The notes under the pieces: generated by a model
The model's database searches: none
Seen by the model: the letters and a program-made list of their open reading frames with translations, nothing else
What the model was told of the DNA's origin: nothing
Shown: positions 12,462-26,800 of the stretch, one piece after another
Numbering within the stretch: position 1 is the first letter of the stretch
How the letters are laid out: each line of letters starts with the position of its first letter
NCBI RefSeq assembly: GCF_003945595.2
Contig: NW_024103452.1
Coordinates: 3,697,524 to 3,761,523 of the forward strand
Direction: 5' to 3'
Origin: Pipra filicauda
Lineage: Eukaryota > Chordata > Aves > Passeriformes > Pipridae
DNA length: 64,000 nucleotides
Position numbers and translations under genes: made by a program

Positions 12462-15400
12462 TTCCACAGATTCGGAGGCTGTCCCTTTAGAGCTCTAAAA
12501 TATGTGCTGTCTGGACCTGCACGTTTACAGACTGTGTAAGTCTAACTAACATTCCGTTGTGCTTCCTTGGGGATATGCAAAGGTGACAGTTTGACAACTT
12601 CTTGGAGATAATGAAGTTCAAATGTTCTTAGGCTGAGGACATGGTTGGCTGTTGAAAAAAAAATGAGTAGTCTTCTATTATCCCACAGTCTTAAAGATAT
12701 ACGTTAAAATCAAAAGGAGTTGGAATTTGCATTTAGTTTTTCAGGATCCCGTTTGAACCAGTATTTTTTAAGTTTTGCTGCTGTAGGCCATATAGTCTCC
12801 TGGATATTTTAATCATATTTTGCCATTATTTGATATTTTCCAAGTACAGAATCTGAATCCTTTTGTATGCCTCCACTGCTGTAATAATGTGCTGTCTCCT
12901 TCCTTTATTTTCTCTCTTTTTCACACTTCTTGTAAATTTTTCTGTACAGTCTTTTGAGACACAACTTTCTGGCATGTGCAGTTATAATCTCTACCATTTT
13001 TAAAGTCTTACTGATTACTAAAATCTGTATCATAAACAGGCTCCTTAGGATAAATACATAAATTCAGAAAAAGAAAATACATATTAAACAAACAAAAAAG
13101 TTGAGTTGCATTTATGGTTCAGTTATTTAAAAAACATTATATTTTCCCCATAGCAGCACATTCATAAAAAAGCCCTCTTAAATTCTGTATTAAAAAATAT
13201 CTGAATACTACTGTATAATGATTAAGTCTTCAATTAGTCTATTGAGCTGCTCAGACTAAGGTAGGGTTTTAGTCTGACAAAGCTCCTGCCACATTTTTCG
13301 GACGGGATTTAATTTTCAAGAGAAATCTTTTTATATGTAAATTAATTACTAGATCCAGGCTCTAACTGCAAGCAGATCAGATGAGTTGTTACCTTAATAC
13401 TTTGCCACTAATCTAATACTACATTTAGTTAAAAACAGCCTCCACATTCTCTTGACTGGACTCCACAGCCTCCTATTAGTCTTGATCTGTGAGAACCTGT
13501 CATGAATTTAGCAGGAATAGCAGAGTCCAAGAAGAATTGCCAGGACCACTGCACACCAGAGGAAGATGACAAGATGAGAGTGAATAAATCCAGAACCAGG
13601 TACCAGAACAGTAGTTTTATGATCAACTGCCTTCCAGTGTAAATGGAGCAGAGTGCTTCTTCTCACTCTCATTTATCTGTGGAGAAAAGGTGCTTAATCT
13701 TTCCAGTTGCTGAAAGACAAGGAGAGGTTTCAGAGAAAAAGTGGCACTTGGTACAGGAATCTCTGTTTAGTAACACCTGAATCACACCATTCCTGCTAAG
13801 GCAACTGATTTTCCTCACTAGAAAGGAAAGTTTGCATCATATAAATATACTTTGTGTTGAAGTTTTTTAGTGTTAGTTATAATAGAAGTGAAGAAGATAA
13901 ATATTTATAGAAAGGTGCTATATTATAGAACTTATTTAATTAGTGCCTACTACTTTAAAATTTCAGTACATTACAATCTGAAATCAATTCAGCATGCCTA
14001 TGTTGTAACTCTCTGCAGTTCAGAAAAGACTCAAGGAAACAAACTAAGGCTCTAGAGGAAGCACTTGGTTCTTGGATCTCTGCAGATTCAGGCTATTGTC
14101 ATTACTCCTTCCTTGCAGAAACAGAAGAAATACGCCCTTAAAGCACAAAAGAGATGCACTGGCTTTTTGTCATGATGCTTGGTGTCAGAGCTGGGCAAAA
14201 GCAGCAACTGAAAAATTCAAATTTATATGTCACATTTGCGTTCAGGAATGAATTGCATCTGCCAGCTTCCTTTACTGGCTAAGTCGCATGGCAAATGCAC
14301 CAAGGACATGGTCAAGGTTCATGCCCTCTCACCTCTGCACCAGTTTAAGTCCCTTGTGCAGGAGAAGTGTGCAGCATGGGGAGGAACAGCCCGTATACCG
14401 CAGCAGCAGAGTCACAGTCTGGCCAGATGGAGTTAGCTCACATCTACAAGAGGTGACAGAGCACATTAAAAAGAAGAAAAAAAGTAAGGGAGAGACAGCT
14501 AGTGCCAGCTTCCAGTAAGTATTTTGGAATGCCTCCAGCCATCCTTCAAAGGTTGCCACGTGCACATCAGACACTGCAGTTGCCTCGCACAGTTGCCCTG
14601 GGATTGCTCTCCAGCAATGTTAACATTTCCAGGACTAACACTGTGCTCTTGAAAGACTCAAGAATTACAGTGGGGCTGGAGGCCCCTAAGATTAACACTT
14701 TTGTCGATGCTAGGAAGCATGGATGGAAATGACTAACTGAGGAAACCCTGCCTGTGCTGCTGTTCTCAGTGTGTATTTCTACTTGTCAGGCTGACACTTT
14801 GACAAGTGGCAAATGTCTCCTGATGAAAACCATTAAAAACGTGGTGAGTCTTTACGAAGTGCTATGTTTTGGCATGTCGCCCTAAGCCATACTGTATAAA
14901 CAGCTCCAGAAGAGATCCTCTTTGGGGCTCTTGATGGAACTAGGAATAGAAAAATCTCTGACACCTCTTTAAAAAGTTGAATTTGAAACACCAAAAGCTA
15001 ACACAAAGTGCAGTGAACACAAAGCTGTGCTGTCTTGTCACCCTTTTTCAGCTGTCCTTTGAGAGCTACACATTTCTGGAGCGCCAGGGCTGCAGTTCTA
15101 GACAGTCCTTACAAAGGCTGTAAGCCTGCAAGAAATATATTTACTGTCTTTTACCTGCTGCAACATTGTGATATATGGACAAAGCAATCTTCCACAAAGG
15201 ACAAGAAGCATTTATGCTACTGTGTGATTAGTTTGAAAAATCTGACTTCTTAATGTGAAAAAAGCATGTAAATATTCAAAATACAGACGTTACTTATATT
15301 TGTATCATTAGATTCTTAGCAATTTCAGAAATCTAGATTAAATTCCTTAATTAAACAACCTAAGATTAGCTTGAGCACAAACGATTCATAAGATCTTACA

Positions 15401-17836
15401 AACCTCTCTTTATAAAGACTAATTGCAAACCTGGGATGCTCAAGTTGTCACACTGCCAGGTGGCAACTGTCCTAGCATGAGTCTCTTTAATTCTCCCCAT
15501 CCTATTCTGACTGTTACAAGGCATGGAAACAAACAGTAGGTGCCTGGACAAGCCACAGGTGGGAATCTCTCTGTAATTGCCCCACTAAGAATTTTGCAGA
15601 GTCACAACTCTGGCATATGTACTTTTCCCTTAAGAGGATCAGGCTACTTAAGGATTTGCCACTCCTGTGCTTCAGCCACCCAGGGATTAATTCTTGAACT
15701 AGGAAAGGGATGACTGTGGTCAGGGAAGTTTACAAACAAGGCAATAATTATAAAGACTATCAATGGTTTAAGGTGTGTGGCTATTTGGGACAAGGAACAC
15801 TTTCCTGTGGAGTTCTCGATTTCCTTTCACTGATAGAAGCAGGACCCAGAAAGTTTATACACAGATATTGTAGTTGTTCTGCATTTGTAGCTATAGCTGA
15901 TGGGTTTACAGCTGTGCCGATGTTGACACCTCAGTTTAACATCCTATCCCGCACTGAGTACTTTCCACAGGACAGAGGCAAGCAGGTATCAATTACAACT
16001 GATGTCTGCATTTCTAGTAAAGTCTCACAGGAGAAAGCTATGAATCTATACCAAGCCTGCTCTGCATTTTCCAACATATACCTTCCATACCACTGACATC
16101 CTGGTACAGCTGTTGGATCAGTCCTGGCTCTCCAACATCTGGGAGCAGGATGGCATAGCTGTAACCAGCTACTCTGTGCCCCAGTCAGGGACAATTGGGT
16201 AGATCCTGCCCTCTGACCATCTTCTGGTAAAAAATGCTGTGAACGTGTACATCACTGTTGCAGGATTAGGGTAAATGTTCTAAATAAATTTGGATAAATA
16301 CTCAATGCTCTGGGTCTATACATTGTTTTCAAAAAGCACACTCAATCAGACTATATGCACACAATTGTTTGTTGTTCTCTCTCAGTAGGGATTATAATTT
16401 TAATTTCTAAGACCTGTCTTCTTGAAGTACCAGTTTTTTCATTTTCTTAGGAGAAGTATCTGAGTCTTAGCCTGGAATGGACAAAGTTTTGTGGAGAACG
16501 CCATAGTGTACAAGCAATAGCTTTACAAAGAACAAAGGGAGATGTCAAAAGAGACATAGGGTAAGTTTTTTCAATAAAGAATAATGTTCATAAAGGTAAA
16601 GTAGTCTCAATCTTCAACACAAAGGGAAACATTTAGAAACATGGATTTTTAAAACCTGAAGGAAAGGAAAATGGGAGGCATATGTCGGACCTACAGGTTC
16701 TTAGATCCTGTAAATCCTAAACCAGAAATGACAGAAAAGATGATACTATGTAATTGCCACAGCATAGGTTTGCACTCAGACATGAGGATCACAGTTCTTC
16801 CTTGCTTCTTAAAACCGCCATCCTGCCCATCTGTTTTCTGAACCTTTTACTTTGACAGCATGGAATTTGGCCTCTTCCATGGAACTCCTGCCATGAAAAA
16901 TTCTATTTTATGGGATACAAACCCAAAATACTGCTGAACTAAGAATATGGGAATAATGCCTCACAAGAGGATGATTTTGTTCACCACTAACTTAAAGAGC
17001 AGTGACTAGAATTCAAAAATGAGGACATATATTACTTCCACATTAACAAATTATGTCCCCTGGTCTGAAGGTCTGAAATTGCTTAAATGTAAAATTCTAG
17101 TAATACAAGTACTATTAAACAAGAGCCTAGACAACTGTTTAAAAACTATCCAGCCTTTTGAAAAGCAAACATTTTATTTGCTTAAGGGACTGCCATACAG
17201 CTTGAGCAGATAATTCTTATGTATCACATAAGATACAAGATCTCCATTATTTATACAGCTAGCTGTTAGTCACAAGTCTGTTTCCAAAACAGTGAAGGGT
17301 TCCTTCTCTCTGTGGGAAAATCATAACTGACTGTGCTTTTGTCAAGATTTATTCCTCCAATCTGTAACTCTGCTTTCTGAAAAAGCCTGAGGATTGTGTA
17401 TCATCCCCCCAGTTGCTGTTGCCAGGTTCTAATGACCAGCACAGAAAGGGGAGAGAAAACCTACCTTGTACCCAAAATGTGTGTATATAAAAGTGAACGC
17501 CACTTCAGCTACTACTTCAGCATAACAGATTATCAACTCTGCTTGTACAGTTCCTCCTCTCTTTATGCATACAAACATATATTTGTATTGCTATCAGCCC
17601 TGCAAACAGATTCCCAGTGACTCTTTTTGTTCCATATATTTGCAATTCAAGCACAACATTATCAAGCATGTAACATGATCAGTGAGTCTATTTTTATTAA
17701 CAATCTTAGCCATTCCGCTTACAAATTACCCTTACATCTTCATTGTAACCCTCTTAGATCCTTAATCCAGTTATAGGCACTGTTTCTTATCCCCAACTTC
17801 ATCCCAGTAACTAGACAGATGGATAGAAATATCAAA
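12462..17836. other. Intronic DNA, nothing recognised
   Basis: AT-rich DNA without a recognisable gene or mobile element. The plus strand has a 128-codon open frame at 15710-16096 whose product resembles no family I know. It shows no domain, and I treat it as chance. The block 14160-14800 is slightly richer in GC and unexplained. Confidence 0.55.
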
Positions 17837-17868
17837 AGATAGATAGATAGATAAGTAGATAGATAGAT
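17837..17868. repeat. (GATA)n microsatellite
   Basis: About eight GATA units with one AAGT interruption. It is short and unremarkable apart from likely length variation between individuals. Confidence 0.9.
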
Positions 17869-20800
17869 TTAAAAAAGTGGTTTTATTAGGAAGATAGTTT
17901 ACTAACTCTCACAAATTAAATGGGTTTATTTCCTTATCTTTTTCTAGGAGCAGTTTTAGTACGAGTTTTCCTGAACAAGAACTATTTTTTGCTTCATGTA
18001 ACTTTATGATGTAAAATACAAAAATCACGTAATCCTGATATGGACCTGATTTAATGTTCATGCAGGTTGATGGAAAAATAATTCAACACAATTTTTTATT
18101 CTATTAAGGAAGTGTATCTAGATATGAAAACACAAAGGTGAAAGTAGAGTACATATATTCTGCTGTGGATAAAGGGCAAAGAAGAACTGTGTAGACATAC
18201 AGCCACAACACTGCTCCTGTATGCTGTCACAAGGCTCATAAGAGACTACCACCCTTTCTGTCTAAGAGACACCGGGCTGGTAAAATAAAATTCAGTGGAA
18301 AAGTTCTTCCCACTGTACTCAGCAAATGATATACCAAAGGCCAATAGAATGTAGCCAGGTCTCTAGCCAACTAGAAAAAACAAAGCACTACAGTGAAAAA
18401 TAAATTTGGAGGACTGAGGAGAGTATAAACTTCTAAGTATTAGATGCACAAGCACCTTTAAACACGCAGCTCTCCCTTCCAATCTGGTGGCTCATATCAC
18501 AGCACAGATACGTTTGCCTATACATAGTTACAGCTAAAGCTGTGCTCAGGTAGCTGCATTATCAGCTTATGGCAACTCTGGTTTGCTCCTTTGAGAAGTC
18601 AGAGTCAGATTTTATAGGTTTATGAATATTCAGTTTTTCTTGAACCCAAAAACTCAAGCTCATAACCAAAACTACCAGGCTTCAGTGGGTTCAAATTCTA
18701 ATCTGTGAAAACTCTGTAAAAGAAGGTGCATTAGATGCAGTTTGGATTTTCAGGTATAAAGCTTGAGACTATCTGTATCAAGAAAGTTAGACTTATCTCA
18801 GGATCTCTTGTGCCAAATATGAAAAAGCATCTTCTTCTTGGAAACATCTTCTACTTTAAGCCATTTTTCCTTTTCTCAGGGCCACTCCTGCTATTTAACC
18901 TAGCAGCCCTCTTACTTCTTTCTGGGGGTTTAAATTATGCTCCATCAACACACATCTGGCAGAATTCCAATAAATTATACTAATTTACAGAACAGTAAAA
19001 AAAGAATTAAAGAAACAGGTTGTTTCTCATGGCTGAGTATAGGGAGAACTAGTTACCAAAAATAAAACCTTACATAAGCATAACAAACACATGCTATATC
19101 TTGTTACAGAATTTTTCACAACCAGACAGACCACATGTAACACTACAACTATCACAAAAAATGTACTACTGCCTTTCTGAGCTACGTAAAGGCACTGACT
19201 GCTCTTGTGTTCCTGCTCAACACAGTGTTTAATATACTAGAATATTAGAATTGTATTAGAATATAGAAGTGTATTACAGTCCCAAAACAAAAAATCAAAG
19301 CAAATCAGTATCAAAAAGGGTCATCATTGAATGCAAATCACTTGTCACAATTAAATACTGAATTTTAGGATCTCCTCTGTAGGTTGTGAAAAATTTCTAT
19401 GAATATTAATGGCAACTGGTGACAAGGAAGAGAAAGAATTTGAGACGCCTGCCTACAAACTAACAGAAAATGTGTAAGTTGTCTTTAATGTAGTGTTGCA
19501 GCTCCTTTTTTTTTTCCAAATATTCTAATTAGAACTTTTTGCAGTGATAATCTATTAAATTTGGCCAATTAATTTTTAAGAATCAGTATTGTTGTGCTGA
19601 TTTTGACAGAAGTATAAAAAGAAATTAGCATAAGGGAAAATATTACTCTGAGTTAAAAATACTTTTAGTTAGCGCTATAAACATTCCGTACCAGGACAAC
19701 TGCACTTCTCATCACATGCCTAATTTCGGCGTGTACTGAAGTAAATCTCAGCTAACCAGTACACTTGCAGTTAAGTTCCCTCTCATGAAGAAAAAAGTCA
19801 TAGGAAACTGTGCAGCTGCTTATATCTGAAAGTGTGTTCCTTCATCTAAAAACTGGAGACTGTACTTATACCTAGCGTCAGTGTTTTCCCCAGTGAGATA
19901 CTGCACAATTAACTAAACTGCTAAAATATGAGAGTTCTTTAAAAAGAATTTTTTTTTCTGCTTGCCATTGCAAAAGCTATTCCTACCAACCATCATCTCT
20001 GAAACACGCTTGCTTCTGGTATTCTTCATGCTATAGGATAATCTGGTTTGTTAATAATTTTAAAGAAAGCTTGAAACGGAATAAACTTATAAAGGTTTAA
20101 AAGAAACACCCTTCTGGAGTTTAGCTGGTTAACAGAAATACTAAATCAGTGCCTGCTGATTGCTGAAGCCAACTGACGGGTGGCTTCTATATTTAGGATC
20201 CTCCTTACACCTGTCAAGAGACAGAGAGAGACAGCCAGCAAAAAAGAAAGTGTGCACCAGAGCAAGTAATCCAGAGACCCATCTCTTGTACAAGCAGCTA
20301 AAAATAAAAGCAAAAAAGAGCAATAAAGAAAACAGAGCAAAATCTTATTATTTCTATTATGCCACTGCTCTGTGACATGCTGTCTGCTAGCACTCCGAAC
20401 AGGGTATGGACCTCATTAGTTATCAGCAACTCCAGCCTCCTGCAGGAAGGCACAGCAATACTCCCAGCTGGATGCAATCCAACTGTGTCGAACTGGGTTC
20501 CTCAGGTGGATCCCTTTCCCTGTCACTCCTTACCCAAAAGCCTGAGGCCTTTGCAGCAACATTACCATTCCAAAGTGAACTCCAGCGAATATTCATCCCC
20601 TGTGTTTAGCAATGTCACTGAAAATGGGCCTTCCAGCTTTGACTGACATCTGTCTGAATTCAGGGTGCTTTCCCTCTGCTTATCTGACAGCACTTCTTTC
20701 TAAACTGGTGAATCGTAGATACATATGTGAACATAACAGAAGAAAAATCATGTAGGTTTCTTTATTTAACAACAGGCAACCAATTAATAAAACAATCATA

Positions 20801-23800
20801 TTCCCAAGGCTTCAGATCCCTTTCTTTGTTTTAACAGAATAACATTACCGCATTTCAAATGGAAGGGCATCCACCTGTAGCAGGATCTTGCTTTCAACAC
20901 AGGGATTCTACCTTCCTCCCACCTGAGGTGCACCACTCCTTCCAAATTTTTGATCTCCCAGTAAGCAGAAATATTTGTGTTTATACAGATTAAAGTTAGA
21001 GCATTCCTGGGAAGTAGGAAAAATCATGCTATTGAAATTTACACATATATCCCTTTCTAAATGCTACATGGCAACTCCTAAAGAAAGAAACTGAAGTTTA
21101 CTCCGCCTTCCCTGACTCATAACAATCCAAGGAACCTTTTAAACAATGTCTGATTCAACTGCATTTTTCTTTGGAAAAGGAAACCAAATGGCTTTTCAGT
21201 ATTCCCCAGTGTTCAACAAACATCATATCTATTACTGGCCAAGCTTAATTTAAGCTATTATTTTCGCAAAAAAACAAACAAAAAAGGCTTTTCCCCCATC
21301 AATAGCAGAGGAAATGCATATTTATTTGTTAAAAATTAGTGATGGGCATGTTCAAGTGAGAGAAAATGCTCAGTCCTCATGAAAGGTATTAAATACCCAT
21401 AAATGTGGATGTTTCTGTTTGGACACACAGTATAGACAGGAACTATACAAATACCTGTGAATCTTCTCAAAAGTAACCCTAAGTATTTGCCTACCAGTTA
21501 GTTTTAACCACTAGTCAGTAGTTACACTTATCTGCTGAGTGTACATAACTAATGTTTATGTAGATATTAACTTTAATTACACAGAGAGGCAAGAGGCAAA
21601 TTAATATAAAAACACGTGGAAGATAATAAACTTACATTCAGCTTGATAAAGAGCTAAAGGCTTGCGGAGGAAATCTGTATACGATCAACACACTCATACA
21701 GTAGTTTCGTGTACCCTCATGCCACAGGAATAATTTCAAATGGCATAGGGAAAAATTATGGCTTTACTGGTGTCAACATGAATTTTGCAATCTACATCCA
21801 TGCATTTCCCACATAGTTGAAAATACAGAGGATTAAATGATTCGATACTTGCTGGAAATCAGATCCAGAGCAAGGGGTTGTGCTTGGCGTGGTGCAGGGT
21901 GGTAATGACGTGCGTGGTGCAGACCAATTAGCTAAGGCACAGATAACCATGAGATATGCCTAAGATCACACAGTCACTAGCCCTGTAAAAAAAGACTTTA
22001 CAAATTTAGGTCTGAAGTATAGTTTATATTTTTGAAAATCTTTCTTTTGTGCTTTTCACTTTTTTCTTTGGAGGTCATGTAGACTAATATTCAATCTTTT
22101 GCAATTCTGCAATTAAGAATATCCTACTAGTTATCCCATATGTCATAATGGGAAAGTATAATGTTGCTTATAATAATATAAGTCTTGATAATATTGCCAG
22201 CACAAAGGTAAAGCATGTATCAACAGTTACAATATATCACATGCTACTCCCACGAAAACCAGTGCTACCTCAGTGCGCTCATACACAGGGTATCAGCCTG
22301 ATCAGCTGTCAAAAACTCCTTGAAGCTGAGATACAGAAATTTAAGTCTCTTCAACTGATCATAATCTGAAGACAGAAGGGGACTGTGCTAGATGCACTGT
22401 AATAAATTAGTTCATCTATCTCCTATAATAAACTTGCTGTGCTTCATCTTACAAATACTTTTTTTCCTATTTGTAGCACAACCTGACTGCCCAGAAATAC
22501 TCACATGCAAAAACAACGGCGGAATAAGAAGGATAAGGGAGACCTACAAAGTTTTATGAAGTCCTAAAGGGTGACAACATACATTTACTAAACATGAAGA
22601 TCATTGTACTAACTACTGGGCAAACTACTGCTCTGTCCTACCTATCACTAATGGTGTTATCTATGACAGATATTATACCATTCTCTTGGGTACTACACAG
22701 TACTAAACCATGTCTGTCCTATATTGATAACAACAATGAACACAGAGGAGAAAAATTTGTAGAAAGATCTGGCTGTCTTGCATCATGTTAGAGGCACACA
22801 CACATTAGTATACATAACATTACCCCTGCCATTACTTGTTCCCCTACAGGTATTATTAGGAAAAACTCTCAGGAGACATAAACTATATTGCTTTATCATT
22901 ACTACCACTGTTGTTTCCATGCCAAAATTTCTGCCTCATAAGCTTCTGTCCCACAGAATCTGTAACAATATGGGGTCTGTTTCTTGATTGGAGATTTCAA
23001 GTACTATGTTAAAAAGAACAGAGATATGCATATATGATGCATACATGTTTGAGATACCTGGTCTGAGACACTCCAGTCACACATGTTAAATTGGTGCACA
23101 ATAAATTCAGCTATATTAGAAATTATATTCAGAAATGCATCAGAGATATAATAAATGATACAACAGATTATTTTCTGTACATAATTTCTGACTTCTTGAA
23201 ATTCTTTTACCACCACACAAAAAACCAGGAATTACAGACTTTTTCCATGGAGCTTTAGCATTATTTTTTCCATGGCATGAGAACAGAAAAGGCCAGGCTT
23301 AATTTAATTAACAAATTTTTCCTTTTTAATAATAAAATAGATTGAAAAGAAAAAAGTTGGGAAATGGCAAAAGTACTGTCCAGCTCCCAAGTAACACAAG
23401 AGAGGGCTTTTCCTGTTTCAGTTTTCTCTTCAGTACAAATTTAGAAGCCTAACAGTTCAGAAGCACCACAAAAGCTTTTAGGGAATGGATCCACAAGCTA
23501 CCTAGTTGTGTATATTTAATCTGAATTTTCCTTACCTTAATTTGTAGATTAAAGTCTGTGAAGCAGCTGATGGTATGAATGGGCCTTCATCTTTACCATA
23601 ATTCTAATAGCAATCAGAATTCAGACATTTATTCTGGTGTGATATGTAATAGCAAAAATCAGCACTTACACAGTGTATTATATTTTGAAAGGATTGTCCT
23701 AACAATTCTCTATGGCCTTTTGAAGAATTCACAGATGAAGAAGAAAACTGGTTCAGAACAGAAAAATACAGATCTCAAACCTCCTGGTTTATTATTGTAA

Positions 23801-26800
23801 ATAAACAGTTTGGAAGCTTTAATCCAGTTCTAACTTACACCTTTGAAACCATGTAAATTCAAATCAAGTCTAGTTTTTAAATGCATAGAATGAGGTTTCC
23901 TTCTAAAAAAAAGTAAGCAAAACAATGGCAAGGTATTACATTTGTGTGGAGGCAGACAAGTAGCAGTGATTTACTTCAGCTGAGAGGAAAATCAGGTGGT
24001 CATTAAACTGCTGGTTTTAAAGCTCCTGAGATATTTTTTTTACTGTATCATTTCAGTATCATTTCAGACTCTCAGAGAACTACACAAACAATGTAAAATA
24101 AGGATACTTCACTGTAAATAGCCCTTATTTTTGCATTGATTTTGTTTAGATAGACATTGAGTGCTAAAAGATTGTGTAATTGCTCCATTCTGAAAACAGA
24201 CAGCATTACAAGCCAAGAAAGCCCTCATTAGTTCATTATCCAATTTTCCCAGGTGAAAGAAATGTCACATGGAGGGTGTGTGTCCGTGTCAAATCGCATA
24301 GTAACAAACCACAAACTCAATCTATCTAAATTACTGTTGAATTAGAAGCTCTATTCCACAGCAACAAACAAAACTGTGTACCTCATACAGTCTAGATTTG
24401 CCTACAATAGATTTGTTTAAGAACTTTGGAGTAAAACACATTTACAATACTGCAAGTTTGTGGGGTGTTTATTTGTTTGGTTGAGCTTTTTGTTTTTGTT
24501 ATAAAAAAGAAAAAAGGAGAAAAATGTTTTATTTTATTACCTTGCAGATATTGTAGGGATGTTTCATTGTAGGTAAAGAAAAAGTACTTTATTTTAAGCA
24601 ATCTTTGAATGAGTCATTTTGCAGATGATCCTGGTTTGCAGGTTATCTGTTTAGGCCATTAAGACCTAAGAAAGGCTTAAATTCTATCCACATTCACATC
24701 CTTAAGTGTCAGTGTGTGAAATTTGGATCCGATACACCAGAAATCTAAAATTTCAAGGATTGAAATCTCTTAAATTTGGATATGGTTGCTCCCAAAATCA
24801 CTACATGATTAAACACAGAGCTAGACCCACAAAAAGTATGAATTTTTACTCACAGAAATAACTAGAATGGATAGTATTTCTGTGGTATCCTGCTGATATT
24901 TCATGTTTGCTAATTTTCAGCTAAAAACTAATTCCTACCCAGTAGAAATGGCTGTACCAATCATTGAAGTTGCACATCATAAAAAACACAGCATCAAGTG
25001 ATTTCTCTTCATGCAGTGAAACAAAGACCTAGCAAAACAAAACATCTGAACATCTCAAAACATCTCTTTGCATAGGATCTCTTTGCCATAGCTTTTGGGT
25101 TCAAACTTACTCAATTCCCAAAGGCAGATGTTTCTGCTCTTTTTCCACGTCATAGAAGTTATTACTAGTTTTTCACTACTTAGACACAAGGTATGTCCTT
25201 TGCAGCTTTACCAAAGTTATCTAAAAAAATCCACCTGTCGTGTCAGTCTTACAGTGGAGTTGTACTTTGAATAATTAGCTACAGGAAAGACTACTCTTAA
25301 TAAGTCAAAATCATAAAAACTGTAAGGTCAAATAACCAAGATAAGAATCTCTCTGCATTTTAACATGCAAGCATAATTCTGCCCTTGTATATCTATTTCA
25401 TATTCTCAATGAAATGTGTTTCCAGCAGAAAAAAATAATGATTGATTTTTTAAATGAAGACAGGATCACAATGAAAATAGTACAAGTAAAACAATTTAAG
25501 GCTTAAGGCAATTTCATACCCTGCAGTTCCTACTTTTCACGTGTTTATGCTTTACAGTTGGATAACTTACTTTTAACTTAGATTTTTTAAAAGATTGATC
25601 ATCATTTTATTCTATAAACACATTATTCCCACAGAGAGTAATGGGACAATTGTAGAGTAGAACACTATTCACTAAAAGGAAATAGAGCCTCAGGTAATTA
25701 CATGCGTGTGGAACAAAATATTTAATCACCAGTGTTTAACCTGTGTTTGCAAAGCTGAAAGCATCACTAATGAATATATAAAGTGTTTGTAGAAGCATGG
25801 ATATCTACAAGAATTACTGAGTATGTTTTTGCAAAACTGTGTAGCCAGCCATAAAAGTATTTTATTCTGTCAGTAAATGGAGCTATGAAAGGAAAAATCA
25901 CTATCAGCAAAATACCTGCAAGCAAATTATTGTTCTATACATCCACTACAATATTCTTTATGGTCATTTGTTAACTGTATCTCTCACCATCCATGCAAGG
26001 AAGTGATAGGTGTTTTTAATCCTAATTTTGCAGACTGGGAGAGTGTGTCTATATAAGGAACATTTATATAGCAGATGAGTAAAGGCATAGGCCAAGTGCT
26101 TCTAATAGCAAAGAAGTTATCACACCAGAATTTCACCTCATATCCCCATAAAGTACCAATATCATCTTTCAGAGTAAATCCAGCTTCACTGGAAACAACT
26201 TTGTCCATAAATTTCTTGCTGATTTTTACCCAAATCACCTGAAAAATCAAGACATCGTACCCAAAGATGAATTAATTACCGAGTTGTGCGTAGTGAGGGG
26301 TTAAATTAAATTACTTATGTCATTCTTACCGTTCCACATTGAGCTCTAGAACTAATTGCTAAAGAAGAAAAAAAAAAAAACAAACCACAAAACCAAACCA
26401 CAACAAAGTAAATTTGCAAAAGCCACTTACAGTTATCCTGCACGTATTGCAGTACTTTGAAAAGGAAAGTATTTCTTCCTTACAATTCCACACTTTTATG
26501 TAATAAAACTGTGTTTGCTCCTAATCTGGAGGAACATTTTTCAATGCCTTCCGGCACTTAAAGAAGTTCTTTTTTACATGGACACTTGCTCAGTGAGGCA
26601 CAGACAATGAAGTGGTGTCAGAGCTTATCATTTAAAAGGAAGACAAATGACCACACATCTGATATCACACATGGTTTCTTTGTGATATTTTACTATTCCC
26701 CTCTGCAAAGCCTAATATGATCATGTATTACATCTTATTTTATGTAATTTCTGCAATCAGGTCTTGACAGTGATGACTCATTCTATTGCAATGAAACCTG

